A DNA stretch of 26,384 nucleotides, taken from Coprinopsis marcescibilis. Taxonomy: Eukaryota > Basidiomycota > Agaricomycetes > Agaricales > Psathyrellaceae. Each line of letters starts with the position of its first letter. Positions within the stretch are counted from its first letter, which is position 1. Positions 1-8,725 of the stretch are shown one piece after another. The stretch covers positions 1 to 26,384 of the forward strand of contig ML210357.1 of assembly GCA_004369085.1 (NCBI GenBank), written 5' to 3'. The notes below the pieces were generated by a model. That model worked only from the letters and a program-made list of their open reading frames with translations, ran no database searches and was not told the DNA's origin. The translations under genes were made by a program, and so were the position numbers.

Positions 1-1969
1 TCTCAAAATGTATGGGATTTCCCGGTTTATGGGTTAGCACCGGTATGGTTTAAGACGGTGTCGACTGTACTGGCATTTCCTGGTTTGTCAGGGGTTCTTC
101 CTTGGGGTACGTCCTCATACATTCTGGAGGGGCCCTCGGCGCACTGATCGCTCCGACGGATTAAGCTCGGATCAGGGATATGTTTTGGTGGGACGCTACC
201 AGTTGTAAGCCATTGGTTTAATAAGCGACGAGGCCTGGCGCTTGGCCTTACGGCTTTGGGCTCCTCAGCTGGCGGTACCATCTATCCGATCGCTGCAAGA
301 GAGCTCATACCGCTAGTTGGGAACGTTCACTAGTTCATTTGGCCTAGCTGCGTGTCCGCTGACCTATGTATCTAAACTCCAGGTTCCCGTGGACTATGCG
401 GATCATGGGATTCATGGTGCTTGCAACGCTGGGTTGGTCAAATCTGACACTTACCAGACGACTGCCACCGTAAAATATGCCCGGTGGAACTTTCAATCTC
501 GCGGTCTTCAAGGATCCTATCTTTACCATTTACTCCTTCTCCATCTTTGTTGGATTTCTGGGAATATACACCGGTATGTGTCATTATGAGTCTACCTTCG
601 TCATTGTCCACGCTGAGCGCTTTTCCATCTTCAATCTTCTTTCTATTCTGGCCTGACTGTTGGTGTCGATAACTCCGGCACATGGACGACGTTGTTAATC
701 ACCGTACATTATCCGTTGACAGTTCTAACTTATATCGATGTTGGAGCGACGCGAGCTGGTATCTCACCTGAATTCTCCTTTTATCTAGTCAGCATAGCCA
801 ATGCAAGTGCCGCACCGGCTCGGGTGCTCACAGGCGTCCTGGCAGATCGCTTTGGTACGTCTTTCGTTACTTTTACCCAATTTATTACATCCACATAGCC
901 TTTTTGGAAGGAAGTTTAGCTTTAAACGACCCGATGAAACGCACCTCTTTTTCTCTTGAATATGATTTTCTTATCCTCGAAACTAAATAGAACGTCTAAT
1001 GCGAGTTTTTAAATAGGTCCCGTAAACGTCATTGTCCCGATGACTTGGCTTGCAGCTGGACTGACGTTTGCCTGGCCTTTTGCGAAGACGAAAGGATCGC
1101 TCATCGCCTTGGCTGTTCTTTATGGGTAAGTCTCGCCGTATGGGTCTCCTCGTCCATCCGACTTCGTGATTTTCTGATGGTGATTTCGGTTTCTTCAACC
1201 TTCTTATCTCTATCCTCGCCCACCACTCGCCCTTCGATGATCGGGGTTTCGAATTGGATGATTAATCTGGATTTTTCCTGTACGGATCTCCCCGACGGGC
1301 CACTCACTACGCACCGTACCTATCCATCCATACAAACCCATGTCCTGGGATCACTGGATTTTCAACATCATAATTGCTTTACTAATGGCTAGATTCACCA
1401 ATTCATCCTTCGTGTCGGCGTTCAACATGCCTCTTTACACACTGGGTGAGATGGGTGATGTAGGAAGGAGGGTGGGGATGGTGATGGTTTTCACGGCCGT
1501 AGGGGCGCTTATTGGCCCTCCCATCTCTGGGGCCATCTATCGTGAAAGCGGAGGCTTCGAAGCTGTTAGCTACTATGCTGGTGAGTGTGAAGTTTACTTT
1601 CTCTGGGTATCCCTTAGTTTGGATTTGGCGTGTCTTCGGTTCTTGTCGCCCGCTTGGAGGTTGCTGTGTCCCCGAACCCCATCAATGGAGTAACAATTCT
1701 GTTCTGCGAATGGGATGGTTCTTGATGTTTGATTCTCCGATGGATCGCTCATTCGCGGACTAGATATGTGTTCCTTATCTGTCTGGAAGTATGCTATTTG
1801 TAGGGCTTGGTGTGGGTGTGGATTTGGACGTTTATTGTAACTTGTGATTGGGAAGCTGGTGAAGGAATTTCTGACACTCCTACTTCTAGGTACTGCGATC
1901 ATTATTGCTACGGTTCTGATGCTGGTGGCGAGGAGTATGTTCTTACAGGGGTGGAAGGGGAAGTGGTAA
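1..1969 (+). pseudogene. MFS transporter, monocarboxylate (MCT/SLC16-like) family, 5'-truncated by the window and probably decayed
   Basis: This is the 3' part of a fungal monocarboxylate-type major facilitator, a polytopic membrane transporter; the substrate cannot be told. Exons I can join in frame are about 38-106, 166-320, 383-573, 723-854, 1017-1125, 1393-1580 and 1890-1969. They read family-typical stretches: FLVCQGFFLG, SHWFNKRRGLALGL, GSSAGGTIYPIAARELIPLVG, then GGTFNLAVFKDPIFTIY, TYIDVGATRAGISPEFS, RVLTGVLADRFG, and GEMGDVGRRVGMV with GALIGPPISGAIYRESGGF; the last exon ends LQGWKGKW and TAA at 1967. Two defects break it. The intron at 321-382 has the right phase and an AG acceptor but its donor reads GAACGT instead of GT. 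An in-frame TAA lies at 471-473, just before NMPGGTFN. Frame and GT-AG sites are otherwise intact, so the decay is recent or the sequence contains errors. The family is sure; the functional state is not. The first exon boundary (38 or 55) is uncertain. Confidence 0.82.
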
Positions 1970-4405
1970 ATTGCCGTAATAGAAATGGAAATCGCCAGTT
2001 ATCAACTGTCTAGTATCATCTTTCTAGAGGGGCGTTTGATGAACTCGGAGGAAGGAGGACGTTCTGATGGATTGGATAGCAAAAAATGTCCGTAAAATAC
2101 GCACATAGAGATGGGGGCACACAATCGTATCTAGATGATTTATAGAGAGTCACCAGGATGTGCCACAGTGATGGGGATGTGTTTATCGATCACCAGGGCG
2201 AGGCGAGAAAGTAGATAATGGATAATCTGGGATGTGGTGGCGTCCAGTTCTCTTACCATTCATTGGCATTTCAATTGAAACTCAATATATATGAGTAACA
2301 AATGACATAGATGCATCGCCTTTCTAATGAAATGATTCGACGGTGAGCATTAAGTCATCTTTCCTAATGAATCGCGACGAGAAGCTAGGTAACATGATGC
2401 GAGCGATGCGACGCATAGCCCGGTTGAGGTACCGTAGCTGTGCGTAGACAACATTAACAACTCCGTAGACGCGAGCGCAGAGGTCTTTTGATCGATGATC
2501 ATGATGGTCAATCGATTAAGGAAGAGAGGAAAGATAGTATCTTTGAGAAAAGGTTACTGGCAGTGCTCAAGTTGGAGATCAGGAACGCGTAGGGCGTGAG
2601 GCTATCAGAAGCCTCAGGTATTTCCATTGTTGCAACGGTGTGGGTTGAGATCAGACCTGTGGGACGGTCTTGCTAATCTATATTATATCTCGACTTGGGG
2701 AGCTTAACCGAAGAAGTACAAAACGGGTTTCCCATCAGATTTTGACATTTGGGCGCCAGTCCGAATCAGAGATAGAATGGTTTTGTCGTGATTGCAAGAC
2801 GGCAGAAGATGATCGCGTACAGACATCAGGAGTTCTGCAGAAGGTCAAGGTCCGAGAAGAATCAGAGTAGCGTAGGATGTTTAGAAAGGTCACAGGCCGG
2901 TCACGTCCGTGATATCTGAAATTATAATAGGGATGTGGACACCGCCATTAGAAACACGTTTAGGTGTGGAAAATCAAGGAAGGGGATGGTTCGATAATTG
3001 AAAGGTGGGTGGGAAGTAGGGATATGTTTGATGTGTTTCACGGCTCGCTATCTGAGGTTAAGGAAGCTGCTTCAGGGCTCGAGGCGAGGGCGTGGTGATT
3101 TATCCGGCTTCTTCTAGGTTCTATGAGCAACGTTGTGATACACGATGCAGCTCCGGCGCTTCGAAGGACTGGAGGTAGTTGGAATGGGGCTGCTGCACGT
3201 AAAAATCTGTATAATATTTCTACCGCCGCAAACACGAAAGGTCAGGGTAATGGGTCATGGGACGAGCGCTTGAGAGAACAATGTACATTGCTTTTTGGAG
3301 TTTATCTTCCGAGCCTCGGCTAGTACCCGAGACATATTTTGAGAGCTTGTGCATATGTGATATTTTCCTCACGCGGTATCAGAACATTTCTAGTACCAGA
3401 TCTAGGTATAGAGTTAACGCTGAAACGAGATTAGATGTTACCTAACGTCTGCTTTGTCACATGCCCATAGCCATCGGGTTGAAAGATATGTACGTGCATA
3501 GTACATACCGTGCTATTAGCAAACGTCCGAGAAAGAGCTAGCGTACGGCCGAAAGCGTTGGAATCGGGCGACTTCTCGCAACTCGGGATTCGAGAGTTTG
3601 GCACTAAGTTGAACTTGAATACAGCCGACGAGGACGCGAGCTTAAGGATTCTCTAATTTAACAGCATCAAGGAGTCATGGCATGCGTTCCATCCTCGTTC
3701 AAAAGCTCCGGGATGAAGAGGTAAGTTTCCATGAGTTATCTTACACCGTGAGTCGCAGTGGCGGACTAGATCCAACCCAAGCTTCATGGGACTCGGAATC
3801 TGGGAAAACGGTTGCGCGGAAATTCGTGTGCACCCGATCAACATTGTATGCCGCGTTGCCTTTATTGTTCACAGGTTTGGTATTCAGAACATAAACAAGG
3901 GACTGGCGATTCCTTGCTATGACTCTCTGGGTAGTACCGCCTTGATTCTCCAGAGGAATAGTCACCATCCCCCTGGTTCGCAAAGATCTTTTGATTTAAG
4001 GCTGCTGTTGTCCCGATTTGTGTCTCAAATGTTTCACCTGTCCTTGTTCCTGTTCGACAGTCGCTAGTCAGAGTGAGTCTTTTTTCTTCATTGACAAGCA
4101 TCGTCTTGCTACAGAGGAGCTTGAAAGTCCAGGGGTCATAGTCATAGCACATGAGTCAGGACCCGGCAGCGGCAACGGAGCCGTGATTGCAGCTGAGCTT
4201 ATAAATCGGCGGCAGTTGCCGAGTAGCCCGCTGCGAAAAATTCACCGCCGCAATCAGACCAATTCAGTCGCTCTTCAGCACACCATCCAGGTCGACATCG
4301 ATCTAACAGCAACCTCAAAACTCGTATACGAAATCTTCCTAATTTCTCAAACTCTCGTCGACAAATCTAGTCGACATTTGAGAATAGAATTATCAGCGTT
4401 ATAAT
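1970..4405. other. Intergenic region, about 2.4 kb, no gene recognised
   Basis: Only short overlapping open frames on both strands, with no family motif, no consistent intron pattern and no repeat family I recognise. Short AT-rich runs and imperfect repeats occur near 2280-2400. The right end should hold the eIF4A promoter and leader. A 128-codon open frame at 4018-4404 stops just before the eIF4A start codon and looks accidental. Confidence 0.6.
4200..4206 (+). promoter_or_regulatory. Candidate TATA box for the eIF4A gene
   Basis: TATAAAT lies about 200 bp upstream of the eIF4A start codon, followed by a stretch with C/T-rich patches that could be the leader. This is position and sequence only; the transcription start is not visible. 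Confidence 0.3.
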
Positions 4406-6056
4406 ATGTCAGCGTGAGTGCCAATTTGTCTGGGGTCCAAAGATCAGTCAGGACTGATCAGCCAAAATTTGTGCGGTTTTCAGCGAAGATAGCCTTCAAG
4501 ATGTCTCTGGGGAGGAGATTGAGTCCAACTGGGACCAAGTCGTCGATAAGTGAGCTTGGATGTCGCCGCGATGTCGAAGGGAATCGAATTGATGGCTTTT
4601 ATAGCTTCGATAACATGGATTTGAAGCCTGAGCTGCTTCGTGGAATCTATGCTTATGGGTTCGTGTTGGCTATAAAATCATTGATAGTCTTTCTAATTAT
4701 TCTTTCACTAGTTTTGAGCGGCCATCTGCCATCCAACAGCGAGCTATTGTTCCAGTCATCAAGGGGCACGACGTAATTGCCCAAGCCCAGTCCGGAACTG
4801 GAAAGACCGCCACTTTCTCTATCTCTATCTTGCAGCAGGTTCGTTTTTATCCCTTTTTCGACATCGGCGCTCGAACTTAACACAGGTTTTCAGCTCGATA
4901 TGTCTGTCAAGGGTACCCAGGCTCTTATCCTCGCCCCTACTCGTGAGCTGGCCCAACAAATTCAAAAGGTTGTCATCGCTCTCGGAGACTATATGAACAT
5001 CGAATGCCACGCATGTGTTGGTGGAACCAACGTCCGTGACGATATGGCCAAGCTCCAGGAGGGCGTTCACGTCGTCGTCGGTACCCCAGGTCGTGTTCAG
5101 GACATGATCAATCGCCGTGCATTCAAGACCGAGCACATTAAAATCTTCTGCTTGGATGAGGCCGATGAGATGTTGTCCCGTGGTTTCAAGGATCAGATCT
5201 ACGAGGGTGCGTAATTGGAATGACTTTGGCGAATCGCAACTATAACTCCCTCTAGTCTTCCAGCTTTTGCCCCAGGATACTCAGGTCGTCCTTCTCTCCG
5301 CCACCATGCCCTCTGAAGTCCTTGAGGTCACCAAGAAGTTCATGCGTGACCCCGTTCGCATCCTCGTCAAGCGTGACGAACTTACTCTCGAAGGTATCAA
5401 GCAATTCTATATCGCCGTCGAAAAGGAGGAATGGAAGTTGGACACCCTCTGTGATCTCTACGAGACCGTCACCATCACCCAAGCTGTCATCTTCTGCAAC
5501 ACCAGGCGGAAGGTCGACTGGCTCACCGAGAAGATGCACGGTCGTGAATTCACCGTCTCTGCTATGGTATGTTTCTTGCTTTCCAATTCCGATCTGACAA
5601 TGGCTCATGTTTCATTCGCAGCACGGTGATATGGAGCAGAAGCAGCGCGAAGTTTTGATGAAGGAATTCCGTTCTGGTTCGTCCCGTGTCTTGATCACCA
5701 CGGATCTCCTTGCCCGTGGCATCGACGTTCAGCAAGTCTCCCTCGTCATCAATTACGATCTCCCCACCAACAGGGAGAACTATATCCATCGTATTGGTCG
5801 TGGCGGTCGTTTCGGTCGCAAGGGTGTCGCCATTAACTTCGTCACTACTGAGGATGTTAGGATGTTGCGAGACATCGAACGTGAGTTGCTGTGTTCCTCC
5901 TTTGAAGCTGCATGATTGTCCTGAAACGCGTCTATCCCTGCAGAATTCTACAACACCCAAATTGACGAAATGCCTCTTAACGTCGCGTAAGTGTCATTCT
6001 GTATCGTTCGCTCCATGTGAAGCTGACATTCATGTCCTGGTAGTGATCTTATCTAA
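4406..6056 (+). CDS. TIF1: ATP-dependent RNA helicase eIF4A, translation initiation factor (9 exons, complete)
   Basis: DEAD-box helicase of the cap-binding eIF4F complex, which unwinds 5' leaders in the cytoplasm during translation initiation. Exons are 4406-4413, 4484-4549, 4605-4658, 4712-4838, 4894-5206, 5256-5566, 5622-5880, 5944-5986 and 6044-6056. All introns are GT-AG, 49-70 nt, and the product is 397 aa, the usual eIF4A length. Visible motifs: Q-motif region [12 protein letters not shown] near 44-55, Walker A AQSGTGKT at 68-75, PTRELA at 100-105, TPGR at 149-152, DEAD at 173-176, SAT at 204-206, ARGID in the C-terminal RecA domain, HRIGRGGR at 349-356, and the conserved end NVADLI. 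The start is fixed by the tiny first exon, ATG TCA GC, joined to a reading frame [16 protein letters not shown]. The first (8 nt) and last (13 nt) exons are easy for gene finders to miss. TIF1 is the yeast name for the family. Confidence 0.97.
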
Positions 6057-6350
6057 GCGCTGCCTCATTCCGACTTTCACGAATCACCATCTGACGCACA
6101 AGCCGATATTGCCATTCGCCCATATGTACCGTACGTTCACGCCAAAAGTGTTGAGCTATCATTAGTTTTCCGTGCTTTCTGTTCGAGTAATCTTTCCTTT
6201 AGAATGTAGGAGTAGTGGATGCGAGATGATACCGGCTATGAATTCCATGCATTCTTTTCTTCTATGACCTGTATATTTTCGAACGTTCGGAGCTTCGAAC
6301 TTGTCTGATACATCACCGCTAATTCAATCCAATTGGTCAGCCTCGGGATG

Positions 6351-6401
6351 GACCTTGCTGCACCTTGACATCTTGAACTCAGGATGACCTTGCTGCACCT
6401 T
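6351..6401. repeat. Two copies of a 16-bp direct repeat
   Basis: GACCTTGCTGCACCTT occurs at 6351-6366 and again at 6386-6401, 35 bp apart, each preceded by a GGATG-like context. The repeat lies about 300 bp downstream of the eIF4A stop codon. Its function is unknown. Confidence 0.85.
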
Positions 6402-7689
6402 AAATCATGAATGACGCATAAAGCTATCGGTACCATGATGTCAACTGCCGGCGATCTCGTCCCCTCCAAAGGCGTTCAATACGTTCCTGTTTCATACGTC
6501 ATACTTCCTCGGCTTACGGGCTTTTACGGGTACCAGACAAAAACACAGAGGTCGAAATTCGAAGTGGCTGTTCGCGGAAAGTCAGCAAAACCAGCACCTC
6601 CGAACCCCCGACAGAGATCCCAAATCGCACAGCATTACAGTACATCCATCAAATTGGGGCCTTTTGAATTAGGACCTATCACGTTTACGATTCGGTAAGC
6701 CATTCTAACCCAAGACAGCGGATATGGCTAACCTTTTTCTCATGCCTCACTGCTTCCAGAGATTCGACAAATCATCGACAATACCGCACTGCTTTCTTCG
6801 TGGATCGCCCATTTCTTTGTTCTGGGCTGCGGGCTGCGCCTCAAGGATTGGCCGAATACCTGACGTTCCGTGCTGATCTTCATTGCACCCTCTCCAACGG
6901 AAAAATAAGTTCCGCACTACAGGACAATACAGTGCTGCGATTGTTCACGTCAAACGCTTCAACTTTCTGGAACCATGCTGCTTCCGACATGGTTTGATCC
7001 CATAATCTAATCTCAAGTTGGTTCGGCCAGTGCAGAGCGGCACTCAACATTTCAAACAGAGCGAGCAGGGGCTGAAAATGGAAACATGGCGAATTTGTCG
7101 ATGGTCTGAAACGCAGGATAAAAGGTGGGCCCCTTCCTGGCTATAGTCGTGCCATCACCCCCAAAACTTCTTCCGCACTTCTCTGTCCCCAGCGTCTGTC
7201 GTGGTACCCTGGTACTTGTTTAGGGCAGTACTAAACGGCAGTTGGCAGGATTCAGCGGCCTCTGGACCATTTTCAAACTCCAGCCTACCCCTTCTGATCA
7301 TTCGTTGCTCCCTTTGGGACCCTAGCCATCAGGCGACCTATTCATCAAGAGATCTATCATATCAAGCCCCCCACCCCTTCCTAACCTCTGCCCTTGCCCT
7401 CTTCGTCCACTCTTCTACCACCTCGACACCCTTCAGTGCACCCTGTTCTGAGTTATCCCGGGCGGTATCCGATTTCGAATCAACCCCGGTCAACTGGTGA
7501 TATATTCGCGATAACTCCATTCGCAAGGGGCTATAACAGTTCAAATCGTTCCGAACGAATACTGTTGCTTGCAAATTGCGATTCCGACTAAACAACAAAT
7601 CGAAGACGCTATTAATCTATCTCCCGTCGCCGTCGTCACGTCCTGTTTTATTTCTTCCCATCCCTCTCCGTCAGAAGTTCCACCAACTT

Positions 7690-7710
7690 ATCATCATCAT
7701 CATCATCATC
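7690..7710. repeat. ATC trinucleotide microsatellite, 7 units
   Basis: Seven perfect ATC units stand in the pyrimidine-rich region upstream of the phosphatase gene. Read in one frame they would code for a histidine run, but the surrounding frame has no support as a gene. Confidence 0.9.
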
Positions 7711-8089
7711 AACGAGGCGTGTGTGGTTTGCGTACTTACGGAAAATCGGAGCCATCACATCTATCTATGTCTCGTGCAGCTGTTGCCATAATGGTACGTC
7801 AATCTCTTTCGTTGGACATGTGTCGCCACCACCCCCCTTTTTCCGGAGTATGGCTATTTCAAACTCTTCGTCGTCGTTCCGTTTACATATTTAAACCCGT
7901 ACGTCTGACTGGGTCAAGGCCAAGTCACTTGGGATCTCTCCCCAAAGACGCGTTTCACTGCATCCTTCTTCCTGTTATGCCCTCGATATAGTACAATCAC
8001 GCTCACACCGCTTTGCTTAGCCTGCTCGCTACCCCGCCTCTGCATCTTCAAGTCATACATATAACGCACATCCTTCAACGGTTCCTCAA

Positions 8090-8725
8090 ATGAACTACCC
8101 TCAGCGTTCCCGAGCTCGTGTCCCGCCTTTGCATCAGAACACCTGGCCTCTCATGACCAACACCACCGCAGTGCAAGGACCACCTTCCGCCTCCCCCTTC
8201 TCTCCATCGCAAGCCATGCAAGCAACGCGAAACGTATCGGAAATCATCCCCCACCTCTACATCTCCGACCTCTCATTCGCCGAAAGCCCCTCCTCTCTCA
8301 TGTCATACCGCATCACACACGTCCTTTCAACACTGCCTGACACCATCTTCTGCCCACCGCCAACCCTGTTGCCGATGCAGCCATTGCGGATGCAAATACG
8401 CGTCGACGACCTGCCATTCTCAGAGCTGGCAGCTCATCTGCCCACAACCACGGCGTTCATCCGGGACGCGCTGGCGAACCCTGAGTCCAGGGTCCTCGTG
8501 CATTGTGTGGAGGGTATCAGCCGGAGTGTGAGCGTCGTCGCAGCTTACCTTATGGCGCAATACGGATGGTCGCCTACCGAGGCCGTTCAATACATCAAAA
8601 AACAGCGCCGGATCGCAGAGCCCAACTTTGGGTTCGTCCAACAGTTGCACGAATATGCGCAAAAGTCACTCGGTCGGACCCACCATCTGCCCCCCATCCC
8701 TCAGTTCTCCGCTGCGCCGACATGA
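8090..8725 (+). CDS. Dual-specificity protein phosphatase (DSP family), intronless, 211 aa
   Basis: A small cysteine phosphatase that should remove phosphate from Ser/Thr and Tyr residues of a signalling protein; the substrate is unknown. A proline-rich, probably disordered N-terminus (about 1-45) leads into a DSP domain beginning NVSEIIPHLYISDL and running to about residue 195. The signature HCVEGISRS is at 138-146, giving the catalytic Cys139 and Arg145. Asp107 in RVDDLPF lies 32 residues before the cysteine, the usual spacing for the general acid. YLMAQYGWSPTEAVQYIKKQR is the helical segment that follows in DSPs. The whole frame is open without an intron, unlike most genes in this window. 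The start is the first ATG of the frame, and no other start gives a better N-terminus. The protein ends soon after the domain, with no visible membrane or docking domain. Confidence 0.92.
   Translation: MNYPQRSRARVPPLHQNTWPLMTNTTAVQGPPSASPFSPSQAMQATRNVSEIIPHLYISDLSFAESPSSLMSYRITHVLSTLPDTIFCPPPTLLPMQPLRMQIRVDDLPFSELAAHLPTTTAFIRDALANPESRVLVHCVEGISRSVSVVAAYLMAQYGWSPTEAVQYIKKQRRIAEPNFGFVQQLHEYAQKSLGRTHHLPPIPQFSAAPT

Larger units (their letters stand above)
6057..8089. other. Intergenic region, about 2.0 kb; 3' flank of eIF4A and upstream region of the phosphatase gene
   Basis: No recognisable gene on either strand. It contains a 16-bp direct repeat (6351-6366 and 6386-6401), a TATA-like GATAAAAG at 7117-7124, and a long pyrimidine-rich stretch from about 7130 with an ATC microsatellite. 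The pyrimidine-rich part may be the promoter and leader of the phosphatase gene at 8090. Open frames at 6411-6698 and 7569-7991 show no family resemblance and are probably accidental. Confidence 0.55.

Noticed and set aside
4018..4404. 128-codon open frame just upstream of eIF4A
   Set aside because: It spans the likely promoter and leader of eIF4A, has no family motif, and looks accidental.
7569..7991. 140-codon frame with a His run upstream of the phosphatase
   Set aside because: The His run is the ATC microsatellite, and the rest has no family match and lies in a pyrimidine-rich leader-like region.
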